From an uncultured Lachnospiraceae bacterium (lineage in GTDB: Bacteria > Bacillota > Clostridia > Lachnospirales > Lachnospiraceae): a stretch of DNA of 64,000 bases. The notes beneath the pieces were generated by a model, which saw only the letters and a program-made list of their open reading frames with translations, was not told the DNA's origin and did no database searches. Positions 28,319-38,338 of the stretch are shown in pieces. Numbering within the stretch: position 1 is the stretch's first letter; each line of letters opens with the position of its first letter. Made by a program: the position numbers and the translations under genes. The stretch lies in assembly GCA_910577105.1 (NCBI GenBank), contig CAJTMB010000006.1, positions 1 to 64,000 of the forward strand. Direction: 5' to 3'.

Positions 28319-29497
28319 ATGAATGAGATAGAATTGAAATATGGATGCAACCCTAACCAGAAGCCTTCCAGGATTTTTATGGAGGATGGAAGCAGTCTGC
28401 CGGTTACGGTGTTAAACGGAAAGCCGGGATATATTAATTTTTTGGATGCTTTTAACGGCTGGCAGCTTGTAAAGGAATTGAAGGAGGCGACCGGGCTTCC
28501 CGCAGCAGCGTCATTTAAACATGTATCCCCTGCGGGCGCCGCAGTGGGACTGCCACTTACGGAAACGCTGGCAAAAATATACTGGGTGGATGATTTGGGA
28601 GAGCTTTCTCCGTTGGCGTGCGCTTATGCAAGGGCGCGCGGCGCTGACAGGATGTCTTCCTTCGGAGACTTCATTGCCCTTTCGGATATCTGTGACGAAG
28701 ATACGGCACGGCTTATCAAGAGGGAGGTTTCCGACGGCGTTATTGCTCCCGGTTATACGGAAAAAGCGCTGGAGTTGTTAAAAGCGAAAAAGAAGGGCGC
28801 TTACAATATCATTCAGATGGATGCAAATTATAGGCCGGCAGCCATCGAGAGAAAACAGGTATACGGCATTACTTTTGAACAAGGCAGAAATGAACTGGAT
28901 ATCAATGAAGAGCTGCTGGGCAATGTGGTAACGAAGAACAAGGATATTCCGGCACAGGCGCTTATGGATATGAAAATTGCATTGATTACGCTGAAATATA
29001 CCCAGAGCAATTCTGTCTGCTATGTCAAGGACGGGCAGGCAATCGGTATCGGTGCGGGACAGCAGTCACGCGTACACTGTACCCGCCTTGCAGGGCAGAA
29101 GGCGGACAACTGGTTTTTACGCCAGTCACCACAGGTGCTGTCTTTACAGTTTACTGACAGCTTAGGCAGGGCTGACAGGGATAATGCCATTGACAATTAT
29201 ATCGGTGAAGAGTATATGGACGTGCTGGCGGAAGGCGCATGGCAGAGAGTGTTTAAGGTAAAACCTCCTGTGTTTACGGCAGAGGAAAAGAGGGCGTGGC
29301 TGGACGGCATGAAGGATGTGACCCTTGGTTCCGATGCTTTCTTCCCGTTTTCCGATAATGTGGAGCGTGCGCGTAAGAGCGGCGTGAAATATATTGCACA
29401 GCCGGGAGGCTCAGTCAGGGACGACCTTGTGATTGAGTGCTGTGACAAATACGACATGGCAATGGCATTTACCGGTATAAGATTATTCCACCATTAA
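28319..29497 (+). CDS. purH: Phosphoribosylaminoimidazolecarboxamide (AICAR) formyltransferase, stand-alone
   Basis: 392 residues, start after GGAGAAAAGAGGATAACC. It has the AICAR transformylase domain of PurH without the cyclohydrolase part: LKYGCNPNQKPS at the N-terminus, the catalytic Lys-His in SFKHVSPAGAAVG (about 66-78), LRQSPQVLSLQF, and a terminal AQPGGSVRDD followed by AMAFTGIRLFHH. It formylates AICAR with 10-formyl-tetrahydrofolate. It is co-transcribed with the PurO-like cyclohydrolase 20 bases upstream, so both halves of the PurH reaction are encoded as separate proteins. Confidence 0.93.
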   Translation: MNEIELKYGCNPNQKPSRIFMEDGSSLPVTVLNGKPGYINFLDAFNGWQLVKELKEATGLPAAASFKHVSPAGAAVGLPLTETLAKIYWVDDLGELSPLACAYARARGADRMSSFGDFIALSDICDEDTARLIKREVSDGVIAPGYTEKALELLKAKKKGAYNIIQMDANYRPAAIERKQVYGITFEQGRNELDINEELLGNVVTKNKDIPAQALMDMKIALITLKYTQSNSVCYVKDGQAIGIGAGQQSRVHCTRLAGQKADNWFLRQSPQVLSLQFTDSLGRADRDNAIDNYIGEEYMDVLAEGAWQRVFKVKPPVFTAEEKRAWLDGMKDVTLGSDAFFPFSDNVERARKSGVKYIAQPGGSVRDDLVIECCDKYDMAMAFTGIRLFHH

Positions 29498-29518
29498 TAT
29501 AGATTGCAGGGGGGATTT

Positions 29519-31048
29519 ATGACATTAAAAGATTTGGAGAGGTTCCACAGTATAACCATACAGTGCCATGATAACCCGGATGCGGATGCGTTGGCATCGG
29601 GGTATGGACTGTATTGTTATTTCAGGCAAAAAGGGAAAGACGTGAGACTGGTATACAGCGGCAAAAACAGGATACAGAAGTCCAACCTTTGCCTGATGGT
29701 GGAAAAACTTGGGCTGCCGGTGGAGTATGTGGAACCGGGAAAACCGGAGCATAAGCATATGGAAGGACTCCTGCTTACTGTCGACTGCCAGTACGGGGCA
29801 GGCAATGTGACGGGGCTTACAGGGGATGAAATTGCCATCATAGACCATCATCAGGTGGAAAACGGTGATGTGGCGCTTAGTATTATCCAGCCGCATCTCG
29901 GAAGCTGTTCCACTCTTGTGTGGAAGCTTTTGACGGATGAAGGATTTGAGATTGGGGACGAAAACGGTCTTGGTACAGCATTGTACTATGGATTGTATAC
30001 GGATACGAACCAATTTACTGAAGTTTACAATCCTCTTGACATGGATATGCGCGAGGCGCTTCCCTTTGACAAAAGCCTGATTACCCTGTTCCGTAACTCC
30101 AATCTGTCGTTAAAGGAACTGGAGATAGCAGGAATTGCCATGATTCGTTACAGTTACAACGATGATTATGAGTTTGCGGTTATTAAGGCACAACCCTGCG
30201 ACCCCAATATTTTAGGGCTTATCAGTGACTTCTTACTGCAGGTGGATAAGATAAAGACTTGTGCAGTGTTTAATGAAGTAAACGACGGATATAAGCTTTC
30301 CGTTAGAAGCTGTATCAAGGAAGTGAATGCCAGTGAACTGGCAGCCTACCTGACAGAGGGCATCGGCTCCGGCGGCGGACATTACGAAAAGGCCGGCGGA
30401 TTCATTAGCATGAAGCTTTACGAGGAAAAGTACCCGACCTTACACGCGGAGGGGTATTTTAATAACAGGATGACACAGTATTTTGACAGCTTTGAGATTA
30501 TTTATGCCAGGGACTACAAGGCAGACACGGCAGGTATGAAACGTTACCGCAAGAAAAACCTTCCTGTGGGTTTTGTAAAAGCGGATGAAGTGTTGGAAAC
30601 GGGAACCCCGATTACCATCCGTACCCTGGAGGGGGATATTGAAATAACTGTGGAAGAAGACCTTTACATTATTATTGGCGTCAAGGGTGAGGTATACCCG
30701 AACCGCAAGGAAAAATTTGAAAAATCTTACCTGAAACTTGACAAAAAGTACGATTATAATGACTGCCATATTAAAAAAGAATATGTTCCCATTATCAAAA
30801 ACAGACTGGATGGCAGGGACATGGTTTTGACCGATTATGCACATGTATGTGTGCCTACAGGAGAAGTAGACATCTTTGCAAAACCTCTTACGAAGGGAGT
30901 GAAGGTGTTTACGGCATGGGACAAGGAAAAGTATATGCTGGGCAGACCGGGGGATTATCTTGCAGTCAGGTGCAATGATTTGTCGGATGTCTATGTGGTG
31001 GAGCATGATATTTTTTTGAAAACTTATGATGGGATATCGGAGCAATAA
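29519..31048 (+). CDS. DHH-family phosphoesterase with C-terminal PGDYG-like domain
   Basis: 509 residues from the ATG at 29519; GGGGGGATTT precedes it, so the ATG at 29504 is too early. DHH motifs: HDNPDADALASG (near 17-28), TVDCQYGAG (near 85), IDHHQVENG (about 106-114) and YYGLYTDTNQF (near 155). The DHHA1 signature GGGHYEKAGG lies near 290, as in NrnA and GdpP-type enzymes that cut short oligonucleotides or cyclic dinucleotides. An extra C-terminal part (about 330-509) ends with a RPGDYLAVR segment. Substrate is not predictable; cleavage of nanoRNA or pApA is most likely. Confidence 0.85.
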   Translation: MTLKDLERFHSITIQCHDNPDADALASGYGLYCYFRQKGKDVRLVYSGKNRIQKSNLCLMVEKLGLPVEYVEPGKPEHKHMEGLLLTVDCQYGAGNVTGLTGDEIAIIDHHQVENGDVALSIIQPHLGSCSTLVWKLLTDEGFEIGDENGLGTALYYGLYTDTNQFTEVYNPLDMDMREALPFDKSLITLFRNSNLSLKELEIAGIAMIRYSYNDDYEFAVIKAQPCDPNILGLISDFLLQVDKIKTCAVFNEVNDGYKLSVRSCIKEVNASELAAYLTEGIGSGGGHYEKAGGFISMKLYEEKYPTLHAEGYFNNRMTQYFDSFEIIYARDYKADTAGMKRYRKKNLPVGFVKADEVLETGTPITIRTLEGDIEITVEEDLYIIIGVKGEVYPNRKEKFEKSYLKLDKKYDYNDCHIKKEYVPIIKNRLDGRDMVLTDYAHVCVPTGEVDIFAKPLTKGVKVFTAWDKEKYMLGRPGDYLAVRCNDLSDVYVVEHDIFLKTYDGISEQ

Positions 31049-31062
31049 GGAAAAGGTGGGAA

Positions 31063-33501
31063 ATGGCGGATAAATATTATTATGATGCTTTTATCAGTTA
31101 CAGGCACACGGAGTTGGATAAATTTGTGGCGGAAAACCTCCATAAGCAGATGGAGGCTTTTCGCCTGCCCAAACATGCTACGGTAAAACATAGCGGGAGA
31201 GACAGGATTAGCAGGGTATTTCGGGACAAGGACGAGCTGCCGCTCACAAACAATCTGGAAGACCCCATTATGAAGGCACTTCACAATTCGGAATTTTTGA
31301 TTGTGATATGCTCCCCCAGGCTTAGGGAATCCTTGTGGTGCAAAAAGGAAATAGAAACCTTTATCAGCGTTCACGGCAGGGAAAAAGTGTTTGCCGTTTT
31401 GATTGAAGGGGAGCCGGAAGAGTCTTTTCCGGACGCGCTTTTATATACTGAGGAAACCATAGAACATCCTGACGGCACGGTGGAAACAGTGAAAAAACCC
31501 ATGGAGCCCCTTGCGGCGGATGTACGTGGAAAAAACAAGCGCGAGATGCTAAAAGCCATGCGGACGGAGATATTGCGTCTTCTGGCACCCATGTTCTCCG
31601 TCAGTTTTGATGATTTGCGACAGAGGCACAGGGAGAGAAGGATGAAGCGTATCCTGGCAGCCACCGTTTTCGGTGCCCTGATATGCTTTTTATTCGGTAC
31701 GGTGAGTACGGTCATGGCACTCAGAATCCAGAGACAAAAGGAACAACTTCAGGCACAAAGAGCGGAGATTCAGGTGCAGAGTGCCGAAATACAACTTCGA
31801 AACAGCAGGCTTTTGGAACAGCAGGCACTGAATCTTGCGGAGGAGTCTGCCAGGAAACTGGCGGAAGGAGACCGGATTGGCGCTGTGGAGACTGCCTATC
31901 AGGCGCTTACGGAATATAAAGGCAATCCAATGCCCTATACGGCAGAGGCGCAGCTTGCACTGACGGAAAGCCTGTATGTGTACGACTCCGGAAAAAATAT
32001 CAAGGCGATGTATCAGATGGAAACAGCCGGTGTGATAAATTATATGCTTTGCTCTGCGGACGGAAAGACATTAATTACCTATGATGATTCCGATTATATT
32101 ACGATTTGGGATATTGGGACGGGAATTATGATAGATGAGATTTCCCAGCATATTTCTTCCAACGGTATTGTATTTTTGGATAATGACAGAATTGCATTTT
32201 GCGGTGATTCTGTAAAAATATACAGTATTTCCGAAAAGGCTGTGACGGATACACTGGATGTAGAAGTGACAGGAGAGATTTACTCAGATTATCAGGGAAG
32301 GTATCTGCTGGTAAAGACGTGGACGGGCTTTTGTATTTATGATGCAGTTTCTTTGGAGGAACTGTTTGTGTATGAAACGGAGGAAGAAAGCGCAAGACTT
32401 AGCGATTTTGTTTTTTGCAGGGATGGAGATTTCTTTCTGTTTCTGGAAACGCCGGAAAGAGGCAGGGAAAAATTGTGTTTTTTTGATTGTGCTTCCAACT
32501 CTGTTTCAGGTTTCATACAAGTGCCAAATTATGTATTAACTGATGTGGAGTATAAAGATGGTACAGCGTATGTACTTTTGAACTTTATTGGAGAAAATAT
32601 ATCGAACAATGAAGCGCTGATGATTGCCTGTAATCCAGAAACGCTGGAAATAAGATGGAAACAAGTGTTTGAGGATTGCTTCGGAAGCGGTTTATACAGG
32701 TCATATGCGGAAGAGAGTGATAAATTGCTGCTGGTAGCTTCTGTTGAACTCAGACTTATTAATGAAAAAAACGGGACGGAATATGCGAGGTTTCCTTTGG
32801 GAAGCAGTGTGGTAGGAGGAGCCTCGATGGGAGACACGGATAAATATATTATTTTTACCAGAGATGGCAGGTATCATTATATTGATGTTGAAAATAAAGT
32901 GGATTTTCTGATGGATTACAGGTTTTTATGCCATTCCCAGAATGTTAAGGAATTTTGGCTGGCAGACGGTGCTTTTCTGGTATTGCCTCTTCAGGATAAC
33001 AAGATAACATGTTACCGTTACAGCAAGAAAGAGGATTTGGTAAAAAATGATGACGTACTTATCATACCGGAGACGGAAGGTTTATCCTTTTCAGAAGCAC
33101 AAACATATGCACAGGAAAAGAATCTGTCAAGTGCAGAAATGATAAGTTATATTTTCTTTAATCCCGATAAAAGCCTGACTTTTGTGTATTCTAAAAACGG
33201 CACACTGGATATTTATGAAACCTCTGACATGAGTTTAAAGAACAGCCTGACAGGACTTGGGGAAGAGATTACAGAGTATTTGGGGATGGATGCATCCGGC
33301 AACCTGTACTTGAAAGGCATCGGCCACGGCTACATGCTGAACCCGGACTTGAAACTGATTGGAGTGATTGAAAACCTCGCGGCGGTGGAAGAAGGGGGCA
33401 GCAAGCTGTATTTGCAGCCCGACAGTAGCAGCCAGTATGAGAGTCCCGTTTATACGCTGGAAGAACTGCTTGCTAAGGCTGAGGCATTTGTGATAAGATA
33501 A
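31063..33501 (+). CDS. TIR domain-membrane-coiled coil-beta-propeller protein
   Basis: 812 residues, start after AAGGAAAAGGTGGGAA. Residues 1-150 are a TIR domain: [15 protein letters not shown] at the N-terminus, VFRDKDELP, and [12 protein letters not shown] with the glutamate that serves as catalytic residue in NAD-cleaving TIRs. One membrane helix follows (about 193-215), then a Gln/Glu-rich coiled coil (about 218-260). The rest is a WD40-like propeller with blades such as [20 protein letters not shown]. It would be an inner-membrane sensor with a cytoplasmic TIR. Similar proteins are common in Clostridia but their role (defence or signalling) is unknown. Confidence 0.88.
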   Translation: MADKYYYDAFISYRHTELDKFVAENLHKQMEAFRLPKHATVKHSGRDRISRVFRDKDELPLTNNLEDPIMKALHNSEFLIVICSPRLRESLWCKKEIETFISVHGREKVFAVLIEGEPEESFPDALLYTEETIEHPDGTVETVKKPMEPLAADVRGKNKREMLKAMRTEILRLLAPMFSVSFDDLRQRHRERRMKRILAATVFGALICFLFGTVSTVMALRIQRQKEQLQAQRAEIQVQSAEIQLRNSRLLEQQALNLAEESARKLAEGDRIGAVETAYQALTEYKGNPMPYTAEAQLALTESLYVYDSGKNIKAMYQMETAGVINYMLCSADGKTLITYDDSDYITIWDIGTGIMIDEISQHISSNGIVFLDNDRIAFCGDSVKIYSISEKAVTDTLDVEVTGEIYSDYQGRYLLVKTWTGFCIYDAVSLEELFVYETEEESARLSDFVFCRDGDFFLFLETPERGREKLCFFDCASNSVSGFIQVPNYVLTDVEYKDGTAYVLLNFIGENISNNEALMIACNPETLEIRWKQVFEDCFGSGLYRSYAEESDKLLLVASVELRLINEKNGTEYARFPLGSSVVGGASMGDTDKYIIFTRDGRYHYIDVENKVDFLMDYRFLCHSQNVKEFWLADGAFLVLPLQDNKITCYRYSKKEDLVKNDDVLIIPETEGLSFSEAQTYAQEKNLSSAEMISYIFFNPDKSLTFVYSKNGTLDIYETSDMSLKNSLTGLGEEITEYLGMDASGNLYLKGIGHGYMLNPDLKLIGVIENLAAVEEGGSKLYLQPDSSSQYESPVYTLEELLAKAEAFVIR

Positions 33502-33539
33502 AACATAGGTGTGCAATAAATGGGAAAGGGCATAGAATT

Positions 33540-35228
33540 ATGAGTGAAGTGGAAAGCAGGAATTTCATTGAACAGATTATTGACAAGGATTTGGCAGAGG
33601 GTGTTTATGATACCGTCCATACCCGTTTTCCTCCGGAGCCGAACGGTTACCTGCATATCGGTCATGCAAAAAGTATCCTGTTAAACTATGGGCTGGCACA
33701 AGAATACGGCGGCAAGTTCAACATGCGTTTTGACGATACCAACCCGACCAAGGAAAAAGAAGAGTTTGTGGAGTCCATTAAGGAAGATATTGCGTGGCTG
33801 GGGGCGGACTGGGAAGACAGATTGTTTTTTGCTTCCAATTACTTTGATGATATGTATGAAGCGGCAGTAAAGCTGATTAAAAAGGGAAAGGCATATGTTT
33901 CGGATTTGTCTGCCGAAGAAATCAGAGAGTACCGTGGTACCCTGACGGAAGCCGGAAAAGAAGACCCTTATGCAAAAAGAAGCATAGAGGAGAGCTTAAG
34001 GCTGTTTGAGGACATGAAAGAGGGCAGGTTTGAGGACGGCGAAAAAGTGCTTCGTGCCCGGATTGACATGGCATCTCCCAATATCAACATGCGGGACCCT
34101 GTTATTTACCGTGTGGCGCATATGCACCATCACAATACAGGGGATAAGTGGTGTATTTACCCGATGTATGATTTTGCGCATCCGATTGAGGATGCGATAG
34201 AGGGAATTACCCATTCCATCTGTACTTTGGAATTTGAAGACCACAGGCCGCTTTATGACTGGGTGGTGCGTGAACTGGAATATCCCCATCCGCCGAAACA
34301 GATTGAGTTTGCAAAATTATATCTGACCAATGTGGTGACAGGTAAAAGATATATCAAGAAACTGGTGGAAGAGGGTATTGTGGATGGCTGGGACGACCCG
34401 AGGCTGGTGTCCATTGCGGCTCTTCGCAGACGCGGTTTTACGCCGGAATCCATCAAAAAGTTTGTGGAATTGTGCGGCGTTTCCAAGGCTAATTCTTCCG
34501 TGGATTATGCGATGTTGGAATATTGCATCCGGGAGGACTTAAAGCTAAAGTGCCCCCGCATGATGGCTGTGTTAAATCCGGTAAAACTGATAATTGACAA
34601 TTATCCCGAAGACCAGGTTGAGTTGTTGTCCGCTCCGAATAATCTGGAAAACGAAGCGCTTGGCAGCAGACAGATACCTTTCGGAAAAGAATTATACATT
34701 GAAAGGGAGGACTTTATGGAAGAGCCTCCAAAGAAGTATTTCCGGCTATTTCCCGGCAATGAAGTGCGGCTTATGAATGCCTATTTTGTGAAATGTACCG
34801 GTTGTGTAAAGGATGAAAACGGAAAGGTTACGGAAGTGCATTGCACTTATGACGCCGCTTCACGGGGAGGCAACAGTCCGGATGGGAGAAAGGTGAAGGG
34901 AACCATCCACTGGGTGCCGGTAAAAGAAGCCATAAAAGCAGAAGTCAGGCTGTATGAGAATATCATAGATGAAGAAAAAGGGGTATACAATGAAGACGGA
35001 AGCCTGAATCTGAACCCAAATTCTTTAACGGTGTTAAAAGAGTGTTATCTGGAACCCTCTTTTGCGGACGCCAAAGCGTATGACAGGTTCCAGTTTGTAA
35101 GAAACGGATTTTTCTGTGTGGATGCCAATGCGTTTGGGGTATCGGCAGGTTCACCTGACGATAATTTAGTTTTTAATCGGATTGTATCTTTAAAAAGTTC
35201 ATTTGTTTTGCCGAAGAAGGAGGATTAA
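33540..35228 (+). CDS. glnS: Glutaminyl-tRNA synthetase
   Basis: 562 residues. A class I catalytic core with [14 protein letters not shown] (HIGH motif near residue 40) and the GlnRS-specific FDDTNP, then a [11 protein letters not shown] segment at the KMSKS position and [20 protein letters not shown]. The C-terminal half is the two-barrel anticodon-binding domain ([18 protein letters not shown]). It charges tRNA-Gln directly. Its presence next to a complete GatCAB means the amidotransferase is not needed for Gln-tRNA in this organism. It is followed after two bases by the DUF2225 gene. Confidence 0.95.
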   Translation: MSEVESRNFIEQIIDKDLAEGVYDTVHTRFPPEPNGYLHIGHAKSILLNYGLAQEYGGKFNMRFDDTNPTKEKEEFVESIKEDIAWLGADWEDRLFFASNYFDDMYEAAVKLIKKGKAYVSDLSAEEIREYRGTLTEAGKEDPYAKRSIEESLRLFEDMKEGRFEDGEKVLRARIDMASPNINMRDPVIYRVAHMHHHNTGDKWCIYPMYDFAHPIEDAIEGITHSICTLEFEDHRPLYDWVVRELEYPHPPKQIEFAKLYLTNVVTGKRYIKKLVEEGIVDGWDDPRLVSIAALRRRGFTPESIKKFVELCGVSKANSSVDYAMLEYCIREDLKLKCPRMMAVLNPVKLIIDNYPEDQVELLSAPNNLENEALGSRQIPFGKELYIEREDFMEEPPKKYFRLFPGNEVRLMNAYFVKCTGCVKDENGKVTEVHCTYDAASRGGNSPDGRKVKGTIHWVPVKEAIKAEVRLYENIIDEEKGVYNEDGSLNLNPNSLTVLKECYLEPSFADAKAYDRFQFVRNGFFCVDANAFGVSAGSPDDNLVFNRIVSLKSSFVLPKKED

Positions 35229-35230
35229 CC

Positions 35231-36085
35231 ATGTCAAATTTGTTGTCGGGACTTTCAAAATTGGGGCTGGGTGCGCTGGAAGACGCCAAGATATTTGAGG
35301 AACCAAAGGATGATAAGGCTGTAAATAAGGGAAAGGGCGCCGAGGTACCTGAGATACAGGAAAAGGATTTGCTGCTTGAACGTACCTTTGAGTGTCCGGT
35401 CTGTGACAGTAAGATTACCAGCAAAATGATGAAAACAGGCAAGGCAAAGCTTTTACACACGGATTTGGATTTGCGTGCGGTATACGAGGGAATCGATGCA
35501 CAGAAATATGATGTGATTTCCTGCCCGGTTTGCGGATTTACGGCTCTCAGCCGCTTTTTCAAGCCCATGCCTGCCGGACAGATTAAGCTGATAAAAGAAA
35601 ATATCAGTAAAAATTTTCATGGGACACCGCATACGGGTGAAATATATACTTATGAAGAGGCAATGGAGCGTTATAAACTGGCTTTGGCCTGTGCCATTGT
35701 CAAGCAGGCAAGAAACAGTGAAAAGGCATATATCTGCCTGAAATCCGCATGGATTCTGAGAGGATGGCAGGAAGAACTTACCCAGAAAAATAACGATAAA
35801 GAAAAACTTGCCCAGTTGCAGGCAGAAGAAAAAGAATATCTGCAAAATGCATTGGAGGGATTCATTGCGGCAAAGGAATCCGAAAATTATCCGATTTGCG
35901 GTATGGATGAAATAACGGTGGATTATCTGATAGCTGTGCTGGCTTTCTGGCAAGGCAAGTTTGACGTTGCATCCAGGCTAATTGCTTCCATATTGACATC
36001 TCCTTCTGCCAGCGCCAGGGTAAAGGATAAGGCGAGGGAACTGAAGGATGCGTTGATGGCTGAACTGAAAAAGGGAAAGGAATAG
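35231..36085 (+). CDS. DUF2225 family zinc-ribbon protein
   Basis: 284 residues, start after AAGGAGGATTAACC. Two CxxC pairs (FECPVCDSK near residue 55 and SCPVCGFTAL near 99) form a zinc-ribbon-like site, followed by an all-helical region with TPR-like character (YKLALACAIVKQ, CLKSAWILRGW). This is the architecture of the DUF2225 family of Firmicutes, whose function is unknown. It is cotranscribed with glnS (gap of two bases), and the MocR-type regulator begins nine bases after its stop. No enzyme motif is visible apart from the metal site. Confidence 0.85.
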   Translation: MSNLLSGLSKLGLGALEDAKIFEEPKDDKAVNKGKGAEVPEIQEKDLLLERTFECPVCDSKITSKMMKTGKAKLLHTDLDLRAVYEGIDAQKYDVISCPVCGFTALSRFFKPMPAGQIKLIKENISKNFHGTPHTGEIYTYEEAMERYKLALACAIVKQARNSEKAYICLKSAWILRGWQEELTQKNNDKEKLAQLQAEEKEYLQNALEGFIAAKESENYPICGMDEITVDYLIAVLAFWQGKFDVASRLIASILTSPSASARVKDKARELKDALMAELKKGKE

Positions 36086-36094
36086 CCGGCAATC

Positions 36095-37528
36095 ATGTAT
36101 GATATGGCCATAGAATTAAATACTGATGGGGCAAAGTGTCTGTATGAGCAGATATATGAGCACATTAGGGAGGAAATTAAAGGAGGGAGGCTGCTCTCGG
36201 GAGAGCGGCTTCCCTCTACGCGCGCTCTTGCAGAGTATCTGCAGGTATCGAGAACCACAGTGGATTTTGCCTATGGGCAGCTTTTGTCGGAAGGATATAT
36301 AGAAGCAATTCCTTATAAAGGATATTTTGTGTGCCGCGTGGAAGAACTGCCGGAAGGAAATATGGCAGTCCTGATGGCTGAAAACCGGCTGCCGGAAGCG
36401 GAAGAGGAAGAATCAAATTTTTGCAACAGGAATATTTGCTATGATTTTTCTCCCAACGGGTTGGATATGAGCCTGTTTCCGTTTGGAGTCTGGAAAAAGA
36501 TTACCAAAAATATACTAAACGACGGTAATAAAGAGTTATTTGCATTGGGAGAGGCACAGGGTGATTATGATTTGCGGCAGACTATCAGCAGATACCTGCA
36601 TTCTGCAAGAGGAGTAAAGTGTACGCCGGAACAGATTGTGGTAGGGGCAGGGAATGATTATCTGCTGCTTCTTTTGGAAAAAATGCTGGGACGTCATGCG
36701 GGAGTTGCCATGGAAAATCCCACTTATAAAAGGGCATACAGAATTTTTCGCTCATTTGCCTATCATGTGGAAATAGTCGGTATGGATGAAAATGGCATGA
36801 ATGTGGACGAACTGCAGAAAAAACAGGTAAAGGCAGCTTATGTGATGCCTTCCCACCAGTATCCAACAGGTGTAACCATGCCAATCGGAAGGCGGATGGA
36901 ACTGTTGAAGTGGGCGGCAGAGGAGGAAGAGCGTTTCCTGATTGAGGATGACTATGACAGTGAATTCCGCTATAAGGGTAAGCCTATTCCGTCCCTGCAA
37001 GGGTCGGATGGAAACGGAAAAGTTATTTATATCGGGACTTTTTCAAAAGCCATTGCACCTGCCATCCGGGTAAGCTATATGGTACTCCCGCCGCTTTTGA
37101 TGAGACGCTACCGTGAATGTTGCAGTTTTTATGCCTCCACAGTGTCCCGTATTGACCAGCGGATTTTGAATGAATTTATCCGAGACGGTTACTTTGAAAG
37201 GTATTTAAACAAAACTCGTAAGTTATACAGAGAAAAGCATGATATTTTGCTGCAGGAACTGAAACCTTTCCGAAAAAAATTTCAGGTTTCCGGGGAAAAT
37301 GCAGGGCTTCATCTGGTCTTGACAAGCCGTGATAAAAAACATACGGAGGAGAATCTGATAGGAAGGGCGGCGGAATGTGGTGTGAAAGTATATGGGATGT
37401 CGGATGCCCTTATCGAAGAGGATGCCCAGGGATTTTTGGCAGAAAGGAAGCTTATTTTGGGATACGGAGGCTTAAAAACGGAAGAAATAAAGGACGGAAT
37501 GGCAAAGCTAAAGCAGGCATGGTTATAA
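36095..37528 (+). CDS. MocR/PdxR-type GntR regulator with aminotransferase domain
   Basis: 477 residues. The N-terminal 75 residues are a GntR winged helix (LYEQIYEHIREEIKGGRL, LPSTRALAEYLQVSRTTV). The remaining part is a class I aminotransferase fold, with the PLP lysine in GTFSKAIAPAIR at about residue 318 and the LIEDDYDSEFRY and PSHQYPTG segments. Family members such as PdxR and GabR use PLP to sense B6 or amino acid status and control neighbouring genes. No B6 or GABA genes are visible next to it, so the target is unknown. A terminator overlaps its stop codon. Confidence 0.92.
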   Translation: MYDMAIELNTDGAKCLYEQIYEHIREEIKGGRLLSGERLPSTRALAEYLQVSRTTVDFAYGQLLSEGYIEAIPYKGYFVCRVEELPEGNMAVLMAENRLPEAEEEESNFCNRNICYDFSPNGLDMSLFPFGVWKKITKNILNDGNKELFALGEAQGDYDLRQTISRYLHSARGVKCTPEQIVVGAGNDYLLLLLEKMLGRHAGVAMENPTYKRAYRIFRSFAYHVEIVGMDENGMNVDELQKKQVKAAYVMPSHQYPTGVTMPIGRRMELLKWAAEEEERFLIEDDYDSEFRYKGKPIPSLQGSDGNGKVIYIGTFSKAIAPAIRVSYMVLPPLLMRRYRECCSFYASTVSRIDQRILNEFIRDGYFERYLNKTRKLYREKHDILLQELKPFRKKFQVSGENAGLHLVLTSRDKKHTEENLIGRAAECGVKVYGMSDALIEEDAQGFLAERKLILGYGGLKTEEIKDGMAKLKQAWL

Positions 37529-37545
37529 AACCAGCCTGCTTTTTT
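37511..37545 (+). terminator. Intrinsic terminator overlapping the end of the MocR gene
   Basis: AGCAGGC at 37512-37518 pairs with GCCTGCT at 37534-37540 and is followed by six T. The stop codon at 37526 lies in the loop. Confidence 0.8.
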
Positions 37546-37561
37546 ATGAGTAGAACGGTTT

Positions 37562-37921
37562 TTATTGTTCAGAAGATGACTCATCATCTTCATCAAAAAA
37601 CTCTTCAACTTTTTCTTCAGCCTTTTTTGCTGTATCTGCGACCAGCGAGGAAAGTTTTTCAAAAGGTGCCTCTTCTTTGTCAGAGCTTTCAGCAGAAACG
37701 TCCGTATTCTCCCCGGAGGTATTGTCATGACTCAGAGGAACGTAGGAACGATTTGCTTCTGCATCATCAAGGTCTTCGCTGAAGTCATCGTAATCTTCAT
37801 CATCGTCACCGTTAAACTCGACTGAAAATTTTTCCTTGTTTTGGAAGTAATAATAAATACCTGCGCAGGCTGCAGCGGCAGCGGCAGTAAAGAGTACAAA
37901 CTTACCAAATTTTTTAGCCAT
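37562..37921 (-). CDS. Small membrane-anchored acidic protein (YtxH-like)
   Basis: 119 residues, minus strand. A basic start (MAKKFGKF) precedes one Ala-rich hydrophobic segment (about 9-25), then a strongly acidic, low-complexity tail with runs of Asp/Glu/Ser. A start-region match AAAGGAGTAACCTG lies just upstream. This resembles YtxH-type small proteins, for which no enzymatic role is known. It is convergent with the MocR gene, with a terminator between, and divergent from the TetR gene, from which it is separated by the long hairpin element A. Confidence 0.8.
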   Translation of the reverse strand: MAKKFGKFVLFTAAAAAACAGIYYYFQNKEKFSVEFNGDDDEDYDDFSEDLDDAEANRSYVPLSHDNTSGENTDVSAESSDKEEAPFEKLSSLVADTAKKAEEKVEEFFDEDDESSSEQ

Positions 37922-38030
37922 CAGGTTACTCCTTTCATTTTACGGCAAATTATCTAATATAGACATTTTAATACTATTTTATGGAAAAAGAAAGGGATTA
38001 TGTATAAAAATTTCATAAATCTTTCCAAGA

Positions 38031-38213
38031 ATTTCCCTATTCCGCGTGGCGGTACCATGGCAGGCATTTGATTCCATAAAGGACCGTGTAAAAACGCTGG
38101 TACTTGGATACCGTACTTTGGTATCCTACGTACCACTGCGTTTTTACCCGAGTGGGAACGTGTCCTGTTGGAACAAATGCCTGCTATGGTACCGTCACGC
38201 GGAATAGGGAAAT
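38031..38213 (+). repeat. Long hairpin element, copy A
   Basis: Nearly the whole 183 bases folds into one stem. The outer arms of 40 bases (38031-38070 with 38174-38213) pair at 38 positions, and both exceptions are G-T on this strand, i.e. G-U wobbles in a plus-strand RNA. The inner part is the core shared with copies B and C: ATTCCATAAAGGACCGTG, GTAAAAAC pairing with GTTTTTAC, and GTCCTGTTGGAACAAATGC on the return side. No open reading frame or target duplication is seen. Position: between the divergent DUF and TetR genes, 45 bases before the TetR promoter. Confidence 0.92.
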
Positions 38214-38257
38214 CCAGTCTGCTACAAAACGTTGCCCCGTAAAATTCGTTTTATTGC

Positions 38258-38286
38258 TTGAATGCCCCGGCGTTATGTGGTATATT
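38258..38286 (+). promoter_or_regulatory. SigA-type promoter of the TetR gene
   Basis: TTGAAT at 38258-38263 and TATATT at 38281-38286, spacing 17. A short repeat-like GACCGATTAGGTC follows in the leader and may be an operator for the regulator itself. Confidence 0.65.
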
Positions 38287-38338
38287 TAAACTCTGACCGA
38301 TTAGGTCAATTTTGAAAAGGACAGGCAGGAGCAGCGGC

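Noticed and set aside
38031..38213. Classic MITE with target duplication
   Set aside because: No direct repeat flanks any of the three copies, and the outer arms are not shared between copies as terminal inverted repeats would be.
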